This document shows positions 49,743 to 56,868 of a stretch of 64,000 nucleotides of DNA, in pieces. A program made the translations under genes and the position numbers. The DNA lies in assembly GCF_003289645.1 (NCBI RefSeq), contig NZ_QLYX01000001.1, positions 620,001 through 684,000 of the forward strand. Direction: 5' to 3'. Positions within the stretch are counted from its first letter, which is position 1. Each line of letters starts with the position of its first letter. The notes below the pieces were generated by a model. It worked only from the letters and a program-made list of their open reading frames with translations, searched no databases and was not told the origin of the DNA. Origin of the DNA: Actinomadura craniellae. Its GTDB lineage: Bacteria; Actinomycetota; Actinomycetes; Streptosporangiales; Streptosporangiaceae.

Positions 49743-51338
49743 TCACCCGTTCCGCTCCACCAGGACGGCCCGCCGCTCGTCCGGGTTGTGGCCGGTCACC
49801 ACGACGGTGGTGTCCTGCATGGCGGAGATCCGGGCCGGCATCTCCGCCGGGAGGACCTGCAGCTCGGCGGGCCGGTCGGCCATCGCGAAGTCGGGCGGGA
49901 ACGGCGCGGCCCGCTCGATCAGCCCCTGGTAGAACTCCAGCGACATCCCCTGGTCGAAGGTGACCGCGGCGGTGACGCGGCCTCGATGCCCGTAGGCGGC
50001 GACGAACCGGCGGTCGGCGACCGAGCCCTGGACGACGGCGACCTCGTCGGCGAAGGTCGGCACGCCGACGGATTTGATGTTGGTGCCGAACTGGACGGAC
50101 CAGAAGACCGGCAGCGACAGGTGCGGTCGGCGCTCGGTCGGCGCGCTGATCATGTTGTGCGCCGCCACCTGGGCCTGGTTGACCGCGTTCCCCCAGTGCT
50201 CCAGGGCCAGGAACTGGTAGCCGTAGACCGGGTGGGGGAAGCGCGCCACGTCCCCGGCGACGAAGACGTCGTCGGACACCATGCCGTTGACGTCCACGGC
50301 CCGGCACCCCGCGTCGCAGGACACCCCCCACACGCCGGCGGCCAGGCCGGAGCCCCGCAGCCATTCGACGTTGCGTTCCGCACCGAGCGCGGCGACCGCC
50401 ACCTCGACGTCGAGGACGTCCCCGTCGGACAGGCGGGCGCGGCGCAACCGCCCCTGCGCGTCCCCCTCCAGCGCCGTGACCGTGGTGTCGCAGCGCAGGT
50501 CCACCCCGTGCTCGCGCTGCATCTGTGCGGCGACCGCGCCGATCACCGCGCCCAGCGCCCCCACCAGCGGCGCCGGCCCGCGCTCGACGACGGTGACCTG
50601 GAGGCCGAGTTCCCGGCAGGCGGAGGCGATCTCCGAGCCGGTGAAGCCGGCGCCGATCACCAGCACCCGGGGGTGCTCCGCCAGCCGCTGCCGCAGCATG
50701 TCCGCGTCCTCCCGGGTGCGCAGCACGAACACCCCGTCCAGGGCGGCCTCCGCCGTGTTCGGCCACTGCCGGGCGCGCACCCCGGTGGCGATCAGCAGCC
50801 GGTCGAACCCGATCCGCCGGCCGTCGGCCAGGCGGACCTGCCGGTCGGCCAGGTCCAGCCCGGACGCGGGGGTGCCGCGCAGCCATTCGGCGTCCAGGCC
50901 GTCGGCCTGGGGGAAGATGGTGTGCTCGGCGGGGGTCCGCATGCTCAGCACCTGCTTGGACAGCGGGGGCCGGTCGTAGGGCTGGGACCACTCGTCCCCG
51001 ATCAGGGTCAGCGAGCCGGTGTACCCCTCCCGGCGCAGGGTCGCCGCGGCGCGCAGCCCGGCCAGCGAGGCACCGACCACGACGATGTGGCCGACCCGCT
51101 CGTGCGGTCGCCGGCCGTCGGGGGCGGGCCGCGGCCGGCCGAGGCCGCTCATCTCGTCGACCACCAGGGCCTGCACGGGGCAGGCCGCGGCCGCCCGCAG
51201 GACGTGCTCGCGCTGTGCGTCGTCGGGGTGCGGGTCGTACATCAGCGCCTCGGCGCCGTTCATCGTGAAGACGTCCGGCGCGGCGAAGACGCACTGCCCG
51301 TACCCCTGGCACCGGGTGAGATCGACGACAACTCGCAC
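49743..51338 (-). CDS. Ferredoxin fused to FAD-dependent ferredoxin reductase
   Basis: A 531-residue electron-transfer protein. The first 65 residues are a P450-type 3Fe-4S/4Fe-4S ferredoxin: VDLTRCQGYGQC, and later AAAACPVQALVVDE, giving Cys ligands C-x5-C...C-P. The rest is a ferredoxin-NAD(P) reductase of the putidaredoxin-reductase type: HIVVVGASLAGLRAAATLRREGY, DRLLIATGVRAR, VLVIGAGFTGSEIASACRELG for NAD, and DVFVAGDVARFPHPVYG for FAD. Start GTG 51338 is chosen because GGAGGGGG lies nine bases upstream and the ferredoxin starts at once. The reductase and ferredoxin are usually separate proteins, so this is a fusion. It supplies the P450 encoded 23 bases downstream. Confidence 0.92.
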   Translation of the reverse strand: MRVVVDLTRCQGYGQCVFAAPDVFTMNGAEALMYDPHPDDAQREHVLRAAAACPVQALVVDEMSGLGRPRPAPDGRRPHERVGHIVVVGASLAGLRAAATLRREGYTGSLTLIGDEWSQPYDRPPLSKQVLSMRTPAEHTIFPQADGLDAEWLRGTPASGLDLADRQVRLADGRRIGFDRLLIATGVRARQWPNTAEAALDGVFVLRTREDADMLRQRLAEHPRVLVIGAGFTGSEIASACRELGLQVTVVERGPAPLVGALGAVIGAVAAQMQREHGVDLRCDTTVTALEGDAQGRLRRARLSDGDVLDVEVAVAALGAERNVEWLRGSGLAAGVWGVSCDAGCRAVDVNGMVSDDVFVAGDVARFPHPVYGYQFLALEHWGNAVNQAQVAAHNMISAPTERRPHLSLPVFWSVQFGTNIKSVGVPTFADEVAVVQGSVADRRFVAAYGHRGRVTAAVTFDQGMSLEFYQGLIERAAPFPPDFAMADRPAELQVLPAEMPARISAMQDTTVVVTGHNPDERRAVLVERNG

Positions 51339-51487
51339 GGGGACCGTCCCCCTCCGGAAGTCGGGCAGGGAACCGGCGGCGCGGGACGTCCCCGCACCGC
51401 CGGGAATGAGCCGGTGAGGCCAGTGCATGGTCGTTACCCTGGACGGGCGCCTGCTACGGCCTCGTCACTGCACATGTCATAGCTGAT

Positions 51488-51514
51488 GTCCGTTTTCTTG
51501 ATGTTTTAACGGAC
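51488..51514. promoter_or_regulatory. Inverted repeat upstream of ferredoxin-reductase operon
   Basis: GTCCGTT (51488-51494) and AACGGAC (51508-51514) are perfect seven-base arms around a 13-base AT-rich spacer. The repeat is about 150 bases upstream of the GTG at 51338, in the likely promoter of the reductase-P450 operon. Confidence 0.45.
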
Positions 51515-51520
51515 TTGCTA

Positions 51521-51542
51521 GGGCAGAGATGTGGCTCTGCCC
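51521..51542 (-). terminator. Terminator after sulfotransferase operon
   Basis: GGGCAGAG (51521-51528) and CTCTGCCC (51535-51542) form an eight-base perfect stem with a six-base loop, 15 bases beyond the stop of the leftward sulfotransferase gene. Confidence 0.7.
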
Positions 51543-51557
51543 GAAACAGGGGCCGGC

Positions 51558-52700
51558 TCAGCCGGTCACGAACCGCTCGTCGACCTCCTCGGCGGTCAGG
51601 CCGAAGTCCGACAGGGTGTAGCGGTGCGCCGGGCGGGCCGCGCCCGAACGGCTCTCCTCGTGCAGCCGGGTCATGGCCGCGCGGGCGGCGTCGTCCAGCG
51701 GCAGCCCGAACCGGGCGTAGACGGCCTCGACCGTGCCGAGCGGGTCGCGCACGAAGTCGTCGTAGTCCACGTCGCAGAACCGCGCCGGGTCGTGCCTGGC
51801 GCGCTCGGCGCGGAACCGGTCGAGCCCGCGGCCCCACAACTCCAGCTGGTCCCGGCCGATCACCGCGCCGGTGAACACCTCCGACCAGCCCGCGGTCACG
51901 TGCGCGGCGAGGCTGCACATCGACGCCATCGCCGTCCGCGGGGCGCGGTGGGTCTGCACGATCAGCGCGTCGGGGTAGACCTCCAGCAGCGCGTCGAGGG
52001 CGAACAGGTGGCTCGGGTTCTTCAGCACCCAGCGCCGGCCGGCGTCGGGGAGACCGATCAGCTGCAGGTTGCGCCGGTGCCGGCGGTAGGCCGAGGTCCA
52101 GTCCTGCGCGTCCAGCCAGGCCGAGTACGCCGGCAGGTGCGCCAGGCACTCGAAGGACACCGACCGCATCGACTGGCGGAGCAGCTGCCAGCACTCCTCG
52201 ACCATGTCGGCCGAGATGTAGTGCACGCCCATGAACTCGGGATGCTCGGTGTGGTGCCGCTCGTAGCGGGACTGGACGGTCTGGAAGGCGGGGTCCGCGG
52301 CCCAGGTGTGGCGGGGCGGGCGCGGCTGCGGCAGCTCGGCCAGCCACAGCTCCAGCCCCTGGTGCGCGGGATCGGCCGTGAGCAGCCGGTGCAGCGCGGT
52401 GGTGCCGGTGCGCGGCAGGCCGGTGACGAAGATGGGCCGCTCGACGGGCACGCCGGCGTGCTCGGGGTACCGCTGCCACGCCGCCTCCGACAGCAGCCGC
52501 GCGATCAGCGCGCCGCGCAGGTACGAGCGCTTCACCCGGTGGCCCAGCGGGGTGAGGCCCGCGTCCGCGGCGTAGGACTCCAGCAGCGCCGCCAGGCCGT
52601 CGCGGTAGGCGTCCTCGCCGAAGTCGGCCAATCCGGTGATCTTGCTGGCCGAGGCGTGCAGGTCCTCGATCGTGCCGATGCCGTCGCGTCCCGCGGTCAT
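51558..52700 (-). CDS. Sulfotransferase family protein
   Basis: A 380-residue PAPS-dependent sulfotransferase. The 5'-phosphosulfate loop is IFVTGLPRTGTTALHRLL (about residues 90-107), and the 3'-phosphate motif region RRWVLKNPSHLFALDALLEVYPDALIVQTHRAPRT follows around residues 215-250. It belongs to the bacterial group that transfers sulfate to alcohols of lipids, sterols or terpenoids. Start ATG 52700 has GGAGGAG upstream. The SDR gene ends 17 bases before it, so they are co-transcribed with the DUF1214 and SnoaL-like genes. A hairpin follows its stop. The substrate is not visible from sequence. Confidence 0.9.
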   Translation of the reverse strand: MTAGRDGIGTIEDLHASASKITGLADFGEDAYRDGLAALLESYAADAGLTPLGHRVKRSYLRGALIARLLSEAAWQRYPEHAGVPVERPIFVTGLPRTGTTALHRLLTADPAHQGLELWLAELPQPRPPRHTWAADPAFQTVQSRYERHHTEHPEFMGVHYISADMVEECWQLLRQSMRSVSFECLAHLPAYSAWLDAQDWTSAYRRHRRNLQLIGLPDAGRRWVLKNPSHLFALDALLEVYPDALIVQTHRAPRTAMASMCSLAAHVTAGWSEVFTGAVIGRDQLELWGRGLDRFRAERARHDPARFCDVDYDDFVRDPLGTVEAVYARFGLPLDDAARAAMTRLHEESRSGAARPAHRYTLSDFGLTAEEVDERFVTG

Positions 52701-52717
52701 GCGCTCGCTCCTCCGGA

Positions 52718-53494
52718 TCAGTGGTGCCACTCGCCGCAGTTGACGTCCAGGCACTGCCCGGTGACCGCCCGGGCGAGCGGGGACAGCAGGAACACCACGG
52801 CGTCGGCGACCTCGTCGGGCTCGGGCAGCCTGCGCAGGTCGGTCGTCGCGGCGGCCTCGTCGTAGATCTGCTGCGCCGGGACGCCGCGCTTGCGGCCGAG
52901 GTGGTTGAAGTACCACCGCAGGTTGTCGGCCCAGATGTATCCGGGTGCGACGGTGTTGACCCGCACCCCCTGCGGGCCGAGTTCGGTCGCCAGGCTCTGC
53001 GCGAGCGAGAGCAGGGCGGCCTTGGCCATCTTGTAGGCGCCGAAGGTGCGCCGCGAGTGCCGCAGCACCGCGGAGTTGATCATCACGACGGAGCCGCCTG
53101 ACTCGGCGAGCGCCGGGACGAGCAGCCGGGTCAGCCGCAGCGCGGCGAGCGCGCCGACCTCGAAGCCGCCGCGCACCGCGTCCAGGTCGACCGAGCCCAG
53201 GTCGGTCAGCGGCGGGATCGCGAAGGCGCTGTTGACCAGGCCGTCGACCCGGCCGTAGGACTCCAGCGCCGTGTCGGCCAGCCGCCGGCAGGACGCCTCG
53301 TCGGTGACGTCGGTGGGGACCGTCACCGCACGGCGGCCGAGCTTGGTCACCTCCTCGGCCACCTCGGTCAGCCGCGACTCGGTCCGCGCCGCCAGGACCA
53401 CGTCGGCACCGGCCCTGGCGCACTGCAGCGCGAGACCGCGGCCCAGGCCCGGGCCGACGCCGGAGATGACGATGACCCGATCTTCCAGCACCAT
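52718..53494 (-). CDS. SDR family oxidoreductase
   Basis: A 258-residue short-chain dehydrogenase. The cofactor motif is ISGVGPGLGRGLALQ (G-x3-G-x-G), the NAG-like motif is NSAFAIPP, and the catalytic set is Ser of MINSAVLRHS, Tyr and Lys of YKMAK. The sequence has no mycofactocin-type inserts, unlike the SDR at 24362. The ATG 53494 overlaps the last base of the DUF1214 gene stop (TGATG). It stands between a DUF1214 gene and a sulfotransferase, so it probably oxidises or reduces a hydroxyl of the same lipid-like substrate. Confidence 0.92.
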   Translation of the reverse strand: MVLEDRVIVISGVGPGLGRGLALQCARAGADVVLAARTESRLTEVAEEVTKLGRRAVTVPTDVTDEASCRRLADTALESYGRVDGLVNSAFAIPPLTDLGSVDLDAVRGGFEVGALAALRLTRLLVPALAESGGSVVMINSAVLRHSRRTFGAYKMAKAALLSLAQSLATELGPQGVRVNTVAPGYIWADNLRWYFNHLGRKRGVPAQQIYDEAAATTDLRRLPEPDEVADAVVFLLSPLARAVTGQCLDVNCGEWHH

Positions 53495-54666
53495 CAGCCC
53501 AGCATCCTTCGGGCGACGGCGGTCTGGCGGGCGGAGATCCGGTCCGCCCACTCCTGCGGGGTCACCCGCTGCCGGTCATGGTGGGGCAGCCGCTGCGGCA
53601 GCGCGTCGAACGGCATCACCTCCACCGTGGGGCCGTCGTCGGCCTTGAGGTCGCGCGCCAGCCGCTGCCAGCGGAACTGCAGGAACCCCCGGCGGTGCCC
53701 GGTGCGCTCGACCCAGTTGGCCAGGCCGGGGTCGCGCTCGCTGACGACGTAGCGGATCCTGCCGTCGGGATCGACCCGCGCCTGGTCGGCGGTGAGGCTG
53801 GTCTGGTGGTTGATGTAGTCCAGCGAGACGTACCACAGGCTGCCGAGCTGGAAGCCGTGGTACGGCGCGTCCGCGCACGCCGGCACCGTGATCACCATGA
53901 CCTGGTCGTCGTCGAGGTCGTAGTGGCCGACCGAGGAGTACTGCGTCGCGAGGCCGCCGGGCGTGAGCCGCGGCTCGGTCATCGTGTTGACCGGCAGATC
54001 GAGGTAGTGCCACTGCGGGAAGGCCAGGAACGTGCGCAGCCGGGTGAGCAGGATCCGGCCGGCCACGTCGTAGCGCCGGGTCATCTTCTCCACCGTGGCC
54101 GGCGGGGGAGCGGACCCGAGCGTGTCGGCGCGGTGGATGCGGATCTCGCCGGGCCGTTCGGCGTCCCAGTCGCTGGAGACCTCGCGCGCGATGAGCATCG
54201 CCGAGCCCGGTGCGAGCGCGAAGCGGTTCGGGCCGGTGTCCGTGCCCGGCGGGCCGAAGCGCAGCTCGTAGGACCCGTCCGCGGCGATCTCGATGTCGCG
54301 GTCGTCGAACGCCGTGAGGCTGTCGGGCGAGCGGGCCGGCGAGTAGTCGCCGTTGAGCACCTGGAAGCTCAGGTCGGCGGTGGTGCCGCGGCGGCCGGTG
54401 ACGACGTACTCGGCGTCGTCGCGGACGTAGGCGTGGAAGTAGAGGGTGTCGGGGTTGTCCAGGCCGAGCTTGGCGTACGGCCCGGTGGAGGCGACGAAGA
54501 ACGGGAAGTCGCGCTCGTAGGCCCAGGCCAGGTGCAGCGACGCCTTGATGCTGCCGGCGAGGTAGTCCAGGCCCTCGGCCAGGTCCTGCTCGGTCTGCGC
54601 GTGGGGCGCCGAGCGGATGATCTGCTCGGCCTCGGCGATCGCCTGGACGAATGACTGCGTGGCCAC
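53494..54666 (-). CDS. DUF1214 domain protein
   Basis: A 390-residue soluble protein with a C-terminal DUF1214 fold. The N-terminal part has FVASTGPYAKLGLDNPDTLYFHAYVR, the conserved GLDNPDTLY motif of these proteins, and the C-terminal part has LTPGGLATQYSSVGHYDLDDDQVMVITV. Members occur in lipid and steroid gene clusters but their biochemical role is not known to me. GTG 54666 has AAGGAG five bases upstream. A KstR-like box lies 39 bases upstream and overlaps the stop of the preceding SnoaL-like gene, so this operon can be expressed independently of that gene. Confidence 0.85.
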   Translation of the reverse strand: MATQSFVQAIAEAEQIIRSAPHAQTEQDLAEGLDYLAGSIKASLHLAWAYERDFPFFVASTGPYAKLGLDNPDTLYFHAYVRDDAEYVVTGRRGTTADLSFQVLNGDYSPARSPDSLTAFDDRDIEIAADGSYELRFGPPGTDTGPNRFALAPGSAMLIAREVSSDWDAERPGEIRIHRADTLGSAPPPATVEKMTRRYDVAGRILLTRLRTFLAFPQWHYLDLPVNTMTEPRLTPGGLATQYSSVGHYDLDDDQVMVITVPACADAPYHGFQLGSLWYVSLDYINHQTSLTADQARVDPDGRIRYVVSERDPGLANWVERTGHRRGFLQFRWQRLARDLKADDGPTVEVMPFDALPQRLPHHDRQRVTPQEWADRISARQTAVARRMLG

Positions 54667-54704
54667 CGGACTCCTTCGACTGGCGGTACGGACGGCGATG
54701 CGGG

Positions 54705-54718
54705 TAGAACGTGTTCTA
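54705..54718. promoter_or_regulatory. KstR-like operator box
   Basis: TAGAACGTGTTCTA is a 14-base palindrome with a GT centre and matches TnnAACnnGTTnnA. It lies 38 bases upstream of the GTG of the DUF1214 gene; its last three bases are the stop codon (TAG read leftward) of the SnoaL-like gene. Confidence 0.65.
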
Positions 54719-55198
54719 GGATGGGTCGGCGGGCGCCCAGCGGTTCGCGGTGAACGCCAGGCTGGGCAGGTCGTCGAGGGACACGGTGAACTCGTAGGTC
54801 CGCTCGTGGCCGGTGCGGCTGATCCGCCACCGGCCGTCGGGGCAGCGCCGGTAGTGGTCCTCGTAGTAGGCCGCTCCACGGATCATCAGCCGGTGCTTCA
54901 TGACGATGACCGTGTCCTCCAGGGACCAGTGGCCGATGGCCCGGTCGCCGTCGATCTCGATGTCGTGCTGGCCGACGAGGTGCGTGGTGATCGTCCCGGG
55001 CCCCAGATTGGCCCGCATGTAGTCGACGATGGCGTCCCGGCCGGCCAGGTTCAGCGATTTTCCGAGCACGGGGGTGTCGTACCGGGCGACGGCGTCCTCG
55101 GTGAAGGTGTCGCCGAAGTCGTCCCAGAGCTTGAGGTCCACGCAGCGCAGGTAGCGGTACTTCGCCCGGCGGATCTCTTCGAGCGCGATCAGATCCAT
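54716..55198 (-). CDS. SnoaL-like / NTF2-fold protein
   Basis: A 160-residue protein with a SnoaL_4-type fold. It begins LIALEEIRRAKYRYLRCVDLKLWDDFGDTFTEDAV, the typical cone-forming helix and strand, and later has HLVGQHDIEIDGDRAIGHWSLED and YYEDHYRRCPDGRWRISRTGHERTY. NTF2-fold members include steroid isomerases and hydratases. Asp and His residues that could act as a catalytic dyad are present but I cannot assign them. Start ATG 55198 has GAGGGG two bases upstream, a little close. A KstR-like box sits 34 bases upstream. A role in steroid-ring or side-chain conversion is inferred from this regulation and the neighbours. Confidence 0.87.
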   Translation of the reverse strand: MDLIALEEIRRAKYRYLRCVDLKLWDDFGDTFTEDAVARYDTPVLGKSLNLAGRDAIVDYMRANLGPGTITTHLVGQHDIEIDGDRAIGHWSLEDTVIVMKHRLMIRGAAYYEDHYRRCPDGRWRISRTGHERTYEFTVSLDDLPSLAFTANRWAPADPS

Positions 55199-55232
55199 GC
55201 CCCTCAGCTTGCTGGACCGCGCACCGGTTGGC

Positions 55233-55246
55233 AAGAACGTGTTCTA
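55233..55246. promoter_or_regulatory. KstR-like operator box, imperfect outer base
   Basis: AAGAACGTGTTCTA differs from the perfect box only in the first base (A for T). It is 34 bases upstream of the SnoaL-like start and is followed by AT-rich sequence that could be a promoter. Together with 54705-54718 it brackets the SnoaL-like gene. Confidence 0.55.
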
Positions 55247-55346
55247 TTTTAGTGCCGATCGAAGGCCGCCCGGCGGCGGGCCGGACGCCTGAGGCACTAT
55301 CGGTGTTCGCGTGCGCGGGCGGCGACCCGGCGGCCGCCGGGGCCGG

Positions 55347-55874
55347 CTAACGCGGCGCGGGGATGTCCTTCAGTGCGCTCTCGGCGGCGGTGCACGGGTC
55401 GGCGGCCGGCTCGACGTTGCGGAGCCGGCAGGCGGTCCGGCGCAGCAGCAGCCGGAACGCCGCGCGCTCCTGCGCGCTCAGCGCGTCCAGCAACCCGTCC
55501 TCGGCCTGGCGTACCCGTTCCTCGAGGTCGGCGAGCGTGCGGGCGCCCTGCGGGGTGGCGACGATCTTCCGGGCGCGGCGGTCGGCCGGGTTCAGCCGGC
55601 GCTCGACCAGCCCGGCCTCGACGAGGTCGTCGATGACGTACGTCATCACGGTGCGGTCGATGCCCAGATGCGCGGCCAGTGCCGCCTGGGTGGGCTGGTC
55701 TCCGTGGACCACCGCGGCGAGGATCTGGTAGCCGCGGGTGGCGTGCGGAAGCTCGCCCAGCAGCGGGGCGACCGACCCCTGGTAGGCGCTCAGCAGCACC
55801 CCCAGATGCCAGCCGAAGTCGCCCTCGGCGTGCACGCGCCCCCCGTCATGCGTCCCGGACCCCGTGCCGCTCAT
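55347..55874 (-). CDS. MarR-family regulator
   Basis: A 175-residue winged-helix regulator. The HTH and wing read PTQAALAAHLGIDRTVMTYVIDDLVEAGLVERRLNPADRRARKIVATPQG, the MarR DNA-binding signature with the D-R-R wing. The dimerisation helices lie on both sides, and the C-terminus contains two Cys (residues 158 and 168 region) that could sense oxidants. It is divergent from the LLM oxidoreductase/FAD oxidase operon, and three 16-base-spaced direct repeats lie between them. Autoregulation and control of that operon is the likely role; the ligand is unknown. Confidence 0.92.
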   Translation of the reverse strand: MSGTGSGTHDGGRVHAEGDFGWHLGVLLSAYQGSVAPLLGELPHATRGYQILAAVVHGDQPTQAALAAHLGIDRTVMTYVIDDLVEAGLVERRLNPADRRARKIVATPQGARTLADLEERVRQAEDGLLDALSAQERAAFRLLLRRTACRLRNVEPAADPCTAAESALKDIPAPR

Positions 55875-55912
55875 GCGGGAATGCTATCCGGGGATACGCG
55901 GTTCGACCAAAC

Positions 55913-55952
55913 GTCTGTGCACTATATGGTCTGTGCGACAACACATCTGTGC
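55913..55952. promoter_or_regulatory. Three direct repeats at 16-base spacing
   Basis: GTCTGTGC at 55913-55920 and 55929-55936, and ATCTGTGC at 55945-55952, repeat every 16 bases. They lie between the MarR gene (start 55874, leftward) and the LLM gene (start 55975), and the first gap contains the -10-like TATATG (55923-55928). Confidence 0.5.
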
Positions 55953-55974
55953 CGCCACTGAACGAGGGGGACGC

Positions 55975-56868
55975 ATGCCCGACTACGGCCACGACCTGAT
56001 CTTCGGGTCCTTCATCACGCCCGCCGCCGCCCCCGAGCGGACCGTCGCCCTGGCCCGCGAATCCGAGGCCGCCGGCCTGGACCTGGTGACCTTCCAGGAC
56101 CACCCGTACCAGGCGCGCTTCCTCGACACCTGGACGCTGCTGACCTACGTCGCCGCGCGGACCGAGCGGGTCCACGTCTCGGCGAACGTCCTCAACCTGC
56201 CGCTGCGCCCGCCGGCCGTGCTCGCCCGGGCGGCGGCGAGCCTGGACCTGCTCAGCGGCGGGCGCTTCGAACTCGGCCTGGGCGCCGGGTCGTTCTGGGA
56301 CGCCATCGAGGCGATGGGCGGGCGGCGGCTGACCCCCGCCCAGGCCATCCAGGCGCTCGACGAGGCCATCGACGTCATCCGCGGCGTCTGGGACGCGGGC
56401 AACACCGCGCACCTGCGGGTGGACGGCGCGTACCACCGGGTCGACGGCGCCAAGCGCGGCCCCGCCCCCGCCCACGACATCGGGATCTGGCTGGGCGCCT
56501 ACAAGCCCCGGATGCTCCGCCTGACCGGCCGCAAAGCCGATGGCTGGCTGCCCTCCCTGCCCTACATGCAGGGCCCCGACCCGCTCACCACCGGCAACGC
56601 CGTCATCGACGAGGCCGCCGCCGCGGCCGGCCGGAACCCCGCCGCGATCCGCCGCCTGCTCAACATCGCGGGCCGGTTCGGGCCGCCGGGCGACCAACCG
56701 CTGTCCGGCCCGCCACGGCAGTGGGTCGAGGAACTCGCCGAGCTGACCCTGGAGCACGGATTCAGCGGATACGTCCTCATGAGCGACGACCCCACGGCCA
56801 TCCGGACCTTCGGCGAGGACGTCGCCCCGGCACTGCGCGAGCTCGTCGCCGCCGAGCGTGCCCGATGA
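55975..56868 (+). CDS. LLM-class flavin/F420-dependent oxidoreductase
   Basis: A 297-residue luciferase-like TIM-barrel protein. Features include LIFGSFITPAAAPERTVALARESEAAGLDLVTFQDHPYQ at the N-terminus and then NVLNLPLRPPAVLARAAASLDLLSGGRFELGLGAG, the typical LLM signature with the conserved SGGR motif. It could use F420 (common in actinomycetes) or FMN; the binding residues cannot be told apart by eye. ATG 55975 follows GAGGGGG. Its stop overlaps the start of the FAD oxidase gene (ATGA), so both enzymes probably act on the same substrate, under the divergent MarR regulator. Confidence 0.92.
   Translation: MPDYGHDLIFGSFITPAAAPERTVALARESEAAGLDLVTFQDHPYQARFLDTWTLLTYVAARTERVHVSANVLNLPLRPPAVLARAAASLDLLSGGRFELGLGAGSFWDAIEAMGGRRLTPAQAIQALDEAIDVIRGVWDAGNTAHLRVDGAYHRVDGAKRGPAPAHDIGIWLGAYKPRMLRLTGRKADGWLPSLPYMQGPDPLTTGNAVIDEAAAAAGRNPAAIRRLLNIAGRFGPPGDQPLSGPPRQWVEELAELTLEHGFSGYVLMSDDPTAIRTFGEDVAPALRELVAAERAR

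Noticed and set aside
49720-51312. Open frame extending the P450 gene upstream
   Set aside because: It is a shadow frame of the ferredoxin-reductase gene on the same strand; P450 homology and AAGGAG start at 49719.
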